Source: Teretinema sp942493045 (GTDB lineage Bacteria; Spirochaetota; Spirochaetia; Treponematales; Treponemataceae). Taken from it: a DNA stretch of 64,000 nucleotides. This document shows, one piece after another, positions 8,042 to 15,875 of this stretch. A program made the position numbers and the translations under genes. The notes below the pieces were generated by a model, which had not been told where the DNA came from, ran no database searches, and was given only the letters and a program-made list of their open reading frames with translations. Every line of letters begins with the position of its first letter. Position 1 is the stretch's first letter. The DNA is taken from contig OW818665.1 of NCBI GenBank assembly GCA_942493045.1, positions 310,001 to 374,000 of the forward strand, in the 5' to 3' direction.

Positions 8042-9133
8042 ATGAGCAACAAGATATCCGTAGGAATACTCGGCGCCACCGGCGCCGTCGGTCAGAATTA
8101 TATCTATCTGTTACAGGATCATCCCTGGTTCGAGGTAACCTACCTGGCGGCCAGCCCCCGCTCGGCCGGTAAGTCCTATAAGGAAGTGGTGGCCAGCCGC
8201 TGGCTGCTCGGCGCTAACATCCCCGCCGCCGTGCAGGATCTGGTCATTGAAGACGCCAACGATCCTTCAAAGGCTCTTGGCCGCTGCCGCTTTGTGTTCA
8301 GCGCCCTGGAGCTGGATTCCAAGGACGAGATCAAGGCTCTGGAAAACGCCTACGCCGGCCTCGGTATTCCGGTGGTTTCCAACGCCTCGGCGCACCGCTG
8401 GACCGACAACGTGCCGATGATCATCCCTGAAATCAATCCCGATCATATCAATGTCATTGCCGACCAGCGCAAGGTTCATGGCTGGGATAAGGGCTTTGTG
8501 GTCGTCAAGCCGAACTGCTCCCTGCAGAGCTATATGACCCCGATTTTCGCCCTGATGAAGGCCGGGTATGAAGTCAAGCGCATGTTTGTGACCACCATGC
8601 AGGCTGTTTCCGGCGCCGGCTACCCCGGCGTGCCCAGCCTGGACATGATCGACAATATCGTCCCGTTTATCGGCGGCGAGGAAGAGAAGAGCGAAAAGGA
8701 ACCGCTCAAGATTTTCGGCACCCTTTCCGGCGGCAAGATCACCAATGCCGCGGGCCCGCTGGTGGCGGCGCACTGTAACCGCGTTCCGGTGATCAACGGA
8801 CACACCGCCTGCGTCAGCCTCGAGTTCGGGGACAAGAAGCCCTCTCTCTCCGAAATTGAAAAGATCTGGAGCGAGTTCCGGGGCCTGCCCCAGGAGCTGG
8901 ATCTGCCCTTTGCCCCGAAGCAGCCGATTATCGTGCGCCAGGAACCGAACCGTCCCCAGCCCCGGCGCGACCGCGACGAGGATAAGGGTATGGCTGTATC
9001 GGTCGGCCGCCTGCGGGAATGCCCGCTGTTCGACGTGCGCTTTGTCGGTCTGTCGCACAACACTGTACGCGGTGCCGCCGGCGGCGGTATCCTGAACGCC
9101 GAACTGCTGCACGCCAAGGGGTATTTTGGATGA
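8042..9133 (+). CDS. asd: Aspartate-semialdehyde dehydrogenase, archaeal/fungal type
   Basis: The enzyme reduces aspartyl-phosphate to aspartate semialdehyde using NADPH, supplying DapA next door. The Rossmann motif GATGAVGQNY is at residues about 10-20. The catalytic Cys is in KPNCSLQ and the active-site His in NRVPVINGHT; the C-terminal PRRDRDEDKGM segment is typical of the archaeal/yeast branch rather than the E. coli branch. The length (363 aa) agrees with that branch. AAAAGGAG precedes the ATG. Its last four bases overlap the lysA start (ATGA), so translation is coupled. Confidence 0.93.
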   Translation: MSNKISVGILGATGAVGQNYIYLLQDHPWFEVTYLAASPRSAGKSYKEVVASRWLLGANIPAAVQDLVIEDANDPSKALGRCRFVFSALELDSKDEIKALENAYAGLGIPVVSNASAHRWTDNVPMIIPEINPDHINVIADQRKVHGWDKGFVVVKPNCSLQSYMTPIFALMKAGYEVKRMFVTTMQAVSGAGYPGVPSLDMIDNIVPFIGGEEEKSEKEPLKIFGTLSGGKITNAAGPLVAAHCNRVPVINGHTACVSLEFGDKKPSLSEIEKIWSEFRGLPQELDLPFAPKQPIIVRQEPNRPQPRRDRDEDKGMAVSVGRLRECPLFDVRFVGLSHNTVRGAAGGGILNAELLHAKGYFG

Positions 9134-10404
9134 GTGACCGCTATTTTCCGATAGACCAGGCTAACCTCGAAAAGCTGGCCGCTAAGTACCCGACTCCTTT
9201 TTACGTTTACGACGAAAAGGCGATCCGGGACCATGCCCGCCGCTTTATGAAGGCTTTCGCGCGCTTTCCCGGCTTCCGCGAGTACTTCGCCGTGAAGGCC
9301 TGCCCGAACCCCTATATCCTCAAGATTTTGGCCAGCGAAGGCCTCGGCGCGGACTGCTCCAGCATGGCGGAGTTGATTCTGGCCCAGAAGGCCGGCCTGA
9401 CCGGCGAGATGGTCATGTTCACCTCCAACGAGACACCGGAAAGCGAATATATTTACGCCAATCTGATGAACGCCGTTATCAACCTGGATGATATCACGCA
9501 TATCGACTACCTGGAAAAGAGCCTCGGCGCCCTGCCGGACTTGCTCTGCTTCCGCTATAATCCCGGTCCGCTCAAGGACGGCAACGCCCTGATAGGCAAG
9601 CCCGAGGAAGCCAAGTACGGCCTGACCCGCGAGCAGATTTTTGAGGCCTATGCCGAGGCCAAAAAGCGCGGAGTCAAGCGTTTCGGCCTGCACACCATGG
9701 TGGCTTCCAACGAGCTTAACCCGGACTACTTCGTGGAAACAGCCGAGATTCTGTTTGCCCTGGCCGCCGAGCTGAAGGCTAAAACCGGCGTGGCCGTGGA
9801 GTTTATCAATCTGGGCGGCGGTATCGGCATTCCTTACCGGCCGGATCAGCAGGCCATGGATTATGACTATATCGCCCGCGGAATCGGCGAAGCCTACGAC
9901 CGGTTGCTGAAAAGCGCCGGCCTGGGTACGGTGCGCGTCTGCTTTGAGAGCGGTCGGCCTTTTACCGGTCCCTATGGCTGGCTGGTAACCCGGGCCATCC
10001 ATGAAAAGCATACCTACCGAGAATACATCGGGGTGGACGCCTGTATGGCCGACCTGATGCGCCCCGGCATGTACGGCGCCTATCACCACCTCACGGTTTC
10101 CGGTAAGGAAAAGGCTGCTGCGGCAAAGGTCTATGATGTGGTCGGCTCGCTGTGCGAGAATAACGACAAATTCGCCGTGCAGCGCGAGCTGCCGCTGATC
10201 GAGAAAGGCGATTTGCTGATTATCCACGACGCCGGCGCCCACGGCCGGGCGATGGGCTTTAACTACAACGGCAAGCTGCGCGCCGGAGAACTGCTGCTGC
10301 GTTCCGACGACAGCGTCGTGGAGATTCGCCGCAAAGAAACCCTCGACGACTACTTCGCGACCATCGACTTCAAGCAGTTGGGCAGTTTTAAGGCTGAGGC
10401 GTAA
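9130..10404 (+). CDS. lysA: Diaminopimelate decarboxylase
   Basis: LysA is a PLP-dependent fold III decarboxylase that converts meso-DAP to lysine. The 424-aa protein has YFAVKACPNP with the PLP lysine, the glycine-rich loop NLGGGIGIPY, the dimer active-site Cys in GSLCENNDKF, and DAGAHGRAMGFNYN. The substrate loop reads ACMADLMRPGMYGAY. The start overlaps asd by ATGA; an in-frame extension back to 9019 lies inside asd and is rejected. A strong terminator follows. A close relative acting on another amino acid is possible, but the dapA-asd context favours DAP. Confidence 0.9.
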   Translation: MSDRYFPIDQANLEKLAAKYPTPFYVYDEKAIRDHARRFMKAFARFPGFREYFAVKACPNPYILKILASEGLGADCSSMAELILAQKAGLTGEMVMFTSNETPESEYIYANLMNAVINLDDITHIDYLEKSLGALPDLLCFRYNPGPLKDGNALIGKPEEAKYGLTREQIFEAYAEAKKRGVKRFGLHTMVASNELNPDYFVETAEILFALAAELKAKTGVAVEFINLGGGIGIPYRPDQQAMDYDYIARGIGEAYDRLLKSAGLGTVRVCFESGRPFTGPYGWLVTRAIHEKHTYREYIGVDACMADLMRPGMYGAYHHLTVSGKEKAAAAKVYDVVGSLCENNDKFAVQRELPLIEKGDLLIIHDAGAHGRAMGFNYNGKLRAGELLLRSDDSVVEIRRKETLDDYFATIDFKQLGSFKAEA

Positions 10405-10450
10405 AACTGAGCTGTGAATTCTGAAGCTGTCGCCAATATTACTTAGCGAC

Positions 10451-10492
10451 AAAAAAACCGCCGTTTGGTTTTCAAACGGCGGTTTTTTTTTT
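10451..10492. terminator. Bidirectional rho-independent terminator
   Basis: A perfect 10-bp stem (CCGCCGTTTG with CAAACGGCGG, loop GTTTT) is flanked by seven A's on the left and ten T's on the right. It can therefore terminate lysA on the plus strand and murD on the minus strand. Confidence 0.92.
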
Positions 10493-10507
10493 ATCCGTAA
10501 GCTTACC

Positions 10508-11920
10508 TCAGCCCAGGTGTTGTTTTACCAGATCCCGGAAGCGGTTGCCGCGGTCGAATTCATTTTTGAACAGACCGAAGCTGGTGGCGCCGGGGGAAAA
10601 GAGCAGTACGTCTCCTGGCTCCGCGCCGGTGAGGGCCGCTTCCAGCAGGGTTTCCAGGTCCGGATGCGGCCCGCTGAAGTCAATATTTTTCTCGCGGAGC
10701 TTGATTATCAGTTTGTCTGTGCCGGTTCCGGCCAGCAGTACCAGGCGCTTGGCTCTGGCGGCGACATTGGCCAGCGCCGTAAAGTCCAGTTCCTTGTCCG
10801 TTCCGCCGCAGAGCAGGATAACGGGCGCGTCAAAGGCTTCCAGGGCGGCGGCGGCGGCTTCCGGGATGGTGGCCGCGGAGTCATTGTAAAACCGCAAGCC
10901 CTTGTACTCATGGAAGAACTCCAGGCGGTGCGCGATACCCGGATAACCGGCCATGGCCTCTGCGGTACGTTTGGGGTCGGCGCCGTAGAGCACCAGGGCG
11001 GCCGCGGCATTGAGCAGGTTTTGCCGCATATGGGCGCCGGGAACCGCCAGGGTGGCCGGCAGCAGGGGAATGGCGGGCGCGTTGGCCTCTCTCCGGTAAT
11101 AACCGGTGCCGTCTTTTTCCAGCCAGCAGCCGGGCAGGGAAGCGTCCAGCGGCCGGGTGCTGTACCAGCGGACCTGGGCTTTCGTTTCGCGGGCAAAACT
11201 CTGCCCCCATTCATCATCATAATTACAGATCGTAAAGCAATCTTTGTCCTGATCGGCGAAGATCAGGCGCTTGTCGGCCACGTAGGGTTCCATGCCGCCA
11301 TACCAGTTTTGATGGTCGGCCATGATCGGGGTCAGCACGGCGACTTTGGGCTTGAGCAGACCGCGGCCCTTCAAGTCGGCCAGTTGCCAGCTGGAAAGCT
11401 CCAGAACGACGGGGGTCTCCGCGCCGGTCCGGTGCAGGAAGGTCAGCGGGCTGACGGTGATGTTTCCGCCGAGGAAGGCCGGGTAGCCGAGCTCTTTCAG
11501 ACCGTGATACATGGCGCTGACGGTGGAGGACTTGCCCTTACTGCCGGTAACGGCTAACAGCGGAGCCGCGCTGAGGCGTAAAAAGACCGAGATGTCGGTT
11601 TCGATGCTACGGGCGGCGGCTAGAAATTCATTACCCTGGATACGTACGCCGGGGTTTTTTATAACCATGTCCGCGCTTTGGAAATCGGCCAGCTCGTGGG
11701 TGCCGAGCACAAAGCGGATGTCCGGCAGGTCAGCGAGGGCGGCGATTGAGGGTTCCAAATCAGAAGCGGTTTTGCGGTCCGTCACCGTTACCCGCGCGCC
11801 GTGCTCCGCGAAAAAACGGGCGGAAGACAGTCCGCCTCCGTTAAGGCCCAGGCCCATTATAGTAACCCGCAGACCGTTCAGGTCGGCGAGGGTGCGGAAA
11901 GGCGGATTGTTAAAACTCAA
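10508..11920 (-). CDS. murD: UDP-N-acetylmuramoylalanine--D-glutamate ligase
   Basis: MurD adds D-glutamate to UDP-MurNAc-L-Ala in the cytoplasm. The N-terminal GLGLNGGGLSSARF binds the UDP moiety; the ATP loop is TGSKGKSST; the Mur-ligase ELSSWQL and GGTDKEL segments are present. I set the start at a TTG at 11920, because AAGGAG ends seven bases before it; that gives 470 aa. An ATG at 11947 (479 aa) has no such site. The gene overlaps the upstream unknown gene by 11 bases. It ends at the shared terminator and is separated from murE and ddl by the FecR gene. Confidence 0.93.
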   Translation of the reverse strand: MSFNNPPFRTLADLNGLRVTIMGLGLNGGGLSSARFFAEHGARVTVTDRKTASDLEPSIAALADLPDIRFVLGTHELADFQSADMVIKNPGVRIQGNEFLAAARSIETDISVFLRLSAAPLLAVTGSKGKSSTVSAMYHGLKELGYPAFLGGNITVSPLTFLHRTGAETPVVLELSSWQLADLKGRGLLKPKVAVLTPIMADHQNWYGGMEPYVADKRLIFADQDKDCFTICNYDDEWGQSFARETKAQVRWYSTRPLDASLPGCWLEKDGTGYYRREANAPAIPLLPATLAVPGAHMRQNLLNAAAALVLYGADPKRTAEAMAGYPGIAHRLEFFHEYKGLRFYNDSAATIPEAAAAALEAFDAPVILLCGGTDKELDFTALANVAARAKRLVLLAGTGTDKLIIKLREKNIDFSGPHPDLETLLEAALTGAEPGDVLLFSPGATSFGLFKNEFDRGNRFRDLVKQHLG

Positions 11921-12839
11921 CGATGTACTCCTTTTGGTCATTTTCATCCAAGATCGGTTTGACGGACAGATTTTTCCAGGGTTCAGCCAGAGTCTGAGGT
12001 ACCAGGGCTTTAAGCTGCTTGAAAAGCGGCATCAGTTCGGAAAAGGCGCTGGTCTGCAGGTCTTCCAGCATCTGATCGAGCATCGGCTCCAGCACTTCCC
12101 GGATGCGGTCCAGAATTACTGGCCCGGCCATGCCGAAGGCATTCAGACACACGCAACGCTGCTTACAGGTTATCGGATAATAGGGGTGGTTGCGCGTGCC
12201 GGCGGGTAATATCAGCTTGCTGAAAAATTTATTGATATCGGCGTCCATCCATATTCCGTGGATCATGTAGCCTTGTCCGGCTTCGCCCTTCCAGGTTCCG
12301 GGGATGGTCTGGCGGGGATAGGCGATGGTCGCATCCCCTTCGCGGGTAATTTTCAATAGCGGCAGATAGTCGCTCTCAAAAAAAAGTTTCCGGGTACGGT
12401 AGGCGTGGGTACGGTTATTGCTGCCCTCGGCGGTGATTACCGACTCCAGCGGGTGGCAGGTCAGGTCGACGCGGGTCAGGTACAGGTAGGTCTGGGAGCC
12501 GATTTCGGTCAGCCGGTAGAAAACCGGAATGTGCAGGTTGGCGGGGTCAAAATTCCAGGTGGTGCCAGCCACCAGTTCCGGTACTTCGGCCATCAGGTCA
12601 GCTGCCAACTGCAGCATCATTTCAGTGTAACCGGGCGGCGGAGTATAGTTATCCATATTGTGATGCACGGGCAGGGCCGGAACGCTTATTTCTTTATCCA
12701 GTAACAGATACTGGTCTTCGTTCCGGTTAAAACGGCAGCTGTGCCGGGTCGGTCGGACAGAACCTGCTTTGGGACGGAGCAGGGCGTTGACGCGCGCGTC
12801 GGTGTGCTTGAATTCAATTTTGCTTGTATTCCTGTCCAT
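11910..12839 (-). CDS. Conserved-looking protein of unknown function, coupled to murD
   Basis: The product is 309 aa with no signal peptide or membrane segment, so it is probably cytoplasmic. I do not recognise a family. It contains a Cys cluster around residues 225-232 (ITCKQRCVCLN), aromatic-rich segments (GTTWNFDPANLHIPVFYR) and an amphipathic C-terminal helical stretch. The Cys cluster could bind metal, but the spacing fits no motif I know. It overlaps the murD start, which implies co-translation and perhaps a link to envelope synthesis. It diverges from the FecR gene, with only 24 bases between the two start codons. Confidence 0.7.
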   Translation of the reverse strand: MDRNTSKIEFKHTDARVNALLRPKAGSVRPTRHSCRFNRNEDQYLLLDKEISVPALPVHHNMDNYTPPPGYTEMMLQLAADLMAEVPELVAGTTWNFDPANLHIPVFYRLTEIGSQTYLYLTRVDLTCHPLESVITAEGSNNRTHAYRTRKLFFESDYLPLLKITREGDATIAYPRQTIPGTWKGEAGQGYMIHGIWMDADINKFFSKLILPAGTRNHPYYPITCKQRCVCLNAFGMAGPVILDRIREVLEPMLDQMLEDLQTSAFSELMPLFKQLKALVPQTLAEPWKNLSVKPILDENDQKEYIVEF

Positions 12840-12852
12840 ACCAAACTATAAT
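12824..12852 (+). promoter_or_regulatory. Promoter of the FecR-domain gene, near-leaderless
   Basis: TTGTAT and a perfect TATAAT are separated by 17 bases. The predicted start of transcription is about 12859, five bases before the ATG at 12864. There is no Shine-Dalgarno sequence. Confidence 0.6.
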
Positions 12853-12863
12853 ATAACATAACC

Positions 12864-13904
12864 ATGCGAAATAAAAGACTTTTACCAGCTGCGCTACTCT
12901 TTATGGTCTCGGCTCTGTTGTTTTCAGAGGAGCCGAGTTACGCGAACGTTACCTATGTTGACGGTGCTTCCGTGACTATTGTCAGCGGTGCGGTAACCCG
13001 ACGCTATAATCCGGCGGTGGATGACCTGTTCGGCTTAGCTCTTTCCCAGGGCGATATAATCCAGACCGGCGCCGGAACTTATCTGGAGCTTACGATTAAT
13101 GCGCTTTCCGTGCGCGTGCAGGTTGCCGAGAACACCTCTTTCCGCTGCACGGCGGACGCCACCGGCCGTCAATCTACCGGTGAGTTGTATTACGGGCGGG
13201 TACGGGCCAAGGTCAGTAAACTTACCGGATCGGATTCCTACCGCATTACCACTCCATCGCTGGTTGCCGGCGTACGCGGCACCGACTTTGGCTGTGATGT
13301 GATTGCCGTCAGGCAGCCGGCGGCAGTCGGTCGGGCGGCCGTTGATACCGTACTGGACCGGGTATTTGTGTTTGAGGGTCAGGTTGCGGTGCAAACAGCA
13401 GCCGTTCCCTCATCAAGTTCCGCGTCAACTGTAGCGCCCGCCGCGGCCGTGCCGGTTTTGGTTAACGCTTCCGAGATGGTGGAGCGGCTGGCCAGCGGCG
13501 AGACGGTAGTGACAAAAAAAACGATTGATCCCCAAATTGCGGAGTTTTGGTTGAATGTGCAGTTGCGTCTGCAGGAGGCCGCCGATGAGACCCCTGTGGC
13601 AGTCGCGGAACCCGAAACAGTCCTTCCGGAAGCCGTGACTAAAAAACCCGCTCCGGAAACAGTTGAAACCCCGCCGGTACTGACGGCGGAAGAGCGCACT
13701 CCGGAAGTGGGGCGCAACAAGACTCCGGGCTACGTAGCCGGCGCGGCCCTGATGGGTTTTGGAGCGGTTTCAGGCGGCTTGGGTTATGTTAATTCTCAGG
13801 TTGATACGGTAGATCAGGGTAAGGTAGAGGCCCTCTACCTTACCGGTGCCCTGCTGGCCGGTACCGGACTGCTGTTTATCTTGTTTAACGCTCTTCTGGA
13901 CTAG
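12864..13904 (+). CDS. FecR-domain protein with C-terminal membrane segments
   Basis: The 346-aa product begins with a signal peptide (about 1-27). A FecR domain follows (about 30-150: GDIIQTGAGTYLELT, then a TPSLVAGVRGTDF segment), as in many secreted or periplasmic spirochaete and proteobacterial proteins. A Pro/Val/Thr-rich linker (about 230-285) leads to two hydrophobic C-terminal segments (about 290-310 and 320-345). The domain probably acts in the periplasm, tethered at its C-terminus. It is not next to a FecI-type sigma factor or TonB receptor, so iron signalling is not implied. It overlaps the convergent dapF-like gene by 20 bases. Confidence 0.8.
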   Translation: MRNKRLLPAALLFMVSALLFSEEPSYANVTYVDGASVTIVSGAVTRRYNPAVDDLFGLALSQGDIIQTGAGTYLELTINALSVRVQVAENTSFRCTADATGRQSTGELYYGRVRAKVSKLTGSDSYRITTPSLVAGVRGTDFGCDVIAVRQPAAVGRAAVDTVLDRVFVFEGQVAVQTAAVPSSSSASTVAPAAAVPVLVNASEMVERLASGETVVTKKTIDPQIAEFWLNVQLRLQEAADETPVAVAEPETVLPEAVTKKPAPETVETPPVLTAEERTPEVGRNKTPGYVAGAALMGFGAVSGGLGYVNSQVDTVDQGKVEALYLTGALLAGTGLLFILFNALLD

Positions 13905-14772
13905 CTTCGCGCAGGTCGAATTTTCCCTCAAACAGGTACCCGCCGGTGCCGATCACCTTAATTTCCTGTTCGGCCGTATCCCAGGATACGGCCAGACGGC
14001 GGGAATTGTCCCGGTCCCGGTTCAGGGCTTCTCCGGGTTGCCCGTCCTGGGAAGAAGACTCAAAAAAAACCACCGCATCTTTTTCGCACACTCCGGCTGT
14101 TGCCGCGGCTACCAGGCTGCAGGCCGCCGAAGCGCAGGCCGCTGAAGGCAGCTTCATCTGGGTTTGGATGGACAGGGTCTCGGCGGTAATTCCGCGCGCG
14201 ATGACCGGAATCACCTGGCGGCCCGGAAAGGCTTTCTGCACCAAAGCGGTAAAGCCGCCGCGGTCCAGAGCGCCGAGGGTTTGCGGGAAGGCGACTACCG
14301 CGTCTTCCCGGATATGCAGGGCGGAGTAAGCGGTGCGCGTACCCTCCCGGTCCAGGGTTTCCACAATATTCTGGGAAGTGGCGGTGACCAGGTTTCCGCC
14401 GATCAAGGAGAAGGGCGAGCCCAGGCTGAGCCGGAATTCATGGGCGCCGAGCACGTCGATTATAACTTCTTCACGGGCGGTCTTAAAGACAATGCTCTTG
14501 CGCTGCAGCCGTCCGGTATCGAAGGCAAAGCGGGCGGCGCAGAGCAGGGCATCGGCGCTGTCCGGTTCACTGTTCCCGTTGGCGCCGAAGATCCGGATGG
14601 TATTGTCCTTGGCCAGAAAGACGGCGCCGGTCGCGCCGATTCCGAAGCGGCGGTCGCAGAGCACCCGGGCGATTTCAGCGTATTCTGAGCTGTCTATTTC
14701 CGGGATCAGGGCCGTATCCAGTAAAATAAAACCGTTTCCGGCCAGCTGCAGCTTGTAAAAAGGTATGGTCAT
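13885..14772 (-). CDS. DapF-like diaminopimelate epimerase homologue with altered catalytic residues
   Basis: The fold family is recognisable: FYKLQLAGNGFILLD at the start, CDRRFGIGATG near 40-49, and paired half-domains over 295 aa. The signatures are degraded, however. The canonical CGNGARC segment reads SADALLC, which aligns the first catalytic Cys with Ser72. The ERGxGET motif reads QMKLPSA. The second Cys appears kept (C213 in ACASAAC). A classical two-base epimerase mechanism therefore looks impaired. It is the last gene of murE-ddl-dapF (start and ddl stop overlap as TGATG), so an envelope-related role is likely. It could be an isomerase with a different substrate, a non-catalytic relative, or a divergent epimerase. 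Confidence 0.7.
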   Translation of the reverse strand: MTIPFYKLQLAGNGFILLDTALIPEIDSSEYAEIARVLCDRRFGIGATGAVFLAKDNTIRIFGANGNSEPDSADALLCAARFAFDTGRLQRKSIVFKTAREEVIIDVLGAHEFRLSLGSPFSLIGGNLVTATSQNIVETLDREGTRTAYSALHIREDAVVAFPQTLGALDRGGFTALVQKAFPGRQVIPVIARGITAETLSIQTQMKLPSAACASAACSLVAAATAGVCEKDAVVFFESSSQDGQPGEALNRDRDNSRRLAVSWDTAEQEIKVIGTGGYLFEGKFDLREASPEER

Positions 14773-15875
14773 CAGCGGCTGGTTCTCAAGGCCCGTCTGG
14801 CTTCGTAGCGGGCCCGGGCCAGATTCAGCAGTTTCATGACCAGATCCGGGTAGGGCAAGCCTGAGGCCTCACACATTTTTGGAAACATCGATATCGAGGT
14901 AAAACCGGGGATGGTATTGATCTCATTGAGATAGAGAGTCTCGTCACGTTTGTCGATAAAAAAGTCAACGCGCGACAATCCCGATAGATCCAGCGTCTGA
15001 TAAGCCTTAATCGCGATCTGCCGCAGCCGGCGGGTGGTCTGTTCACTGATATCGGCCGGAATCTTCAGGGAGGCTCCGTCCGGGTCGATGTATTTGGCCT
15101 CATAATCGTAAAATTCATGGGTCGGAATGATCTCTCCGGGAGTATAGGCTACCGGGGCCTCGTTGCCGGTAACCGAGCATTCAATTTCGCGGGCCGGAAT
15201 GAATGGTTCGATAATAATCTTGTCGTCCCAGAGAAAGGCCTCCGCGCATTTTTTTTCCAGTTCTTCGCGGTTACGGGCCTTGGCCGCTCCGACCGAACTG
15301 CCGGCGCAGGCCGGTTTTACAAACAGCGGATAGGATAGATCTTTTTCGGCTTTCAGCAGCAGGGCGCGTTTCTCGCTCTCGGTGGTCCATTCAACCAGTT
15401 TGACCGCCACGAAGGGCACGACCGGCAGGCCGGCCGCCTGCCAGAGAATTTTGGTTTTTTCTTTATCCATGGCGATGCTGCTGGCCATGACGCCACCGCC
15501 GACGTAGGGCAGATCGGCCATTTCGAACAGGCCCTGGATGGTGCCGTCTTCGCCATAGGTGCCGTGCAGTACGGGAAATACTACATCCACCGCCAGAGCG
15601 CGGCCACCGGCTTGAAAAGCGGTCAGGGTACCGCCGCCGGGAAGGATGGAAACCCGCTGCGCTTCGTTTTCCTGGATACTCAGCACCGCGGCGCTGTCGG
15701 TCCTGACGCGCGAGAGTTCGCTTTCCGGCTGCAGGAACCAGCGTCCGTCCACGGTGATGCCGACCAATATCAGGGCATGTTTGCCGGTGTCGACCGTCCG
15801 GGCAATCGAAGTCGCGGAGATCAGCGATACTTCGTGTTCGCCGGATTTTCCGCCGTAAACCAGTGCGATATTCAT
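14772..15875 (-). CDS. ddl: D-alanine--D-alanine ligase
   Basis: This 367-aa ATP-grasp enzyme joins two D-alanines for the peptidoglycan stem peptide. Visible motifs are the N-terminal YGGKSGEHEVS, the segment VFPVLHGTYGEDGTIQG, the ATP-grasp core DKEKTKILW, and the C-terminal LNEINTIPGFTSIS. The family's usual active residues are present. It overlaps murE by four bases upstream and the dapF-like gene by one base downstream. The operon thus makes and assembles stem-peptide components together. Confidence 0.95.
   Translation of the reverse strand: MNIALVYGGKSGEHEVSLISATSIARTVDTGKHALILVGITVDGRWFLQPESELSRVRTDSAAVLSIQENEAQRVSILPGGGTLTAFQAGGRALAVDVVFPVLHGTYGEDGTIQGLFEMADLPYVGGGVMASSIAMDKEKTKILWQAAGLPVVPFVAVKLVEWTTESEKRALLLKAEKDLSYPLFVKPACAGSSVGAAKARNREELEKKCAEAFLWDDKIIIEPFIPAREIECSVTGNEAPVAYTPGEIIPTHEFYDYEAKYIDPDGASLKIPADISEQTTRRLRQIAIKAYQTLDLSGLSRVDFFIDKRDETLYLNEINTIPGFTSISMFPKMCEASGLPYPDLVMKLLNLARARYEARRALRTSR

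Noticed and set aside
8620..10452. A 610-codon open frame on the minus strand opposite asd and lysA
   Set aside because: It mirrors two well-supported enzymes; GC-rich third-position bias leaves the opposite frame open. Its translation has no recognisable domain and no start signal.
12864..13904. FecR gene as part of an iron-responsive FecI/FecR/FecA system
   Set aside because: No FecI-like sigma factor or TonB-dependent receptor is adjacent; FecR domains also occur in unrelated secreted proteins.
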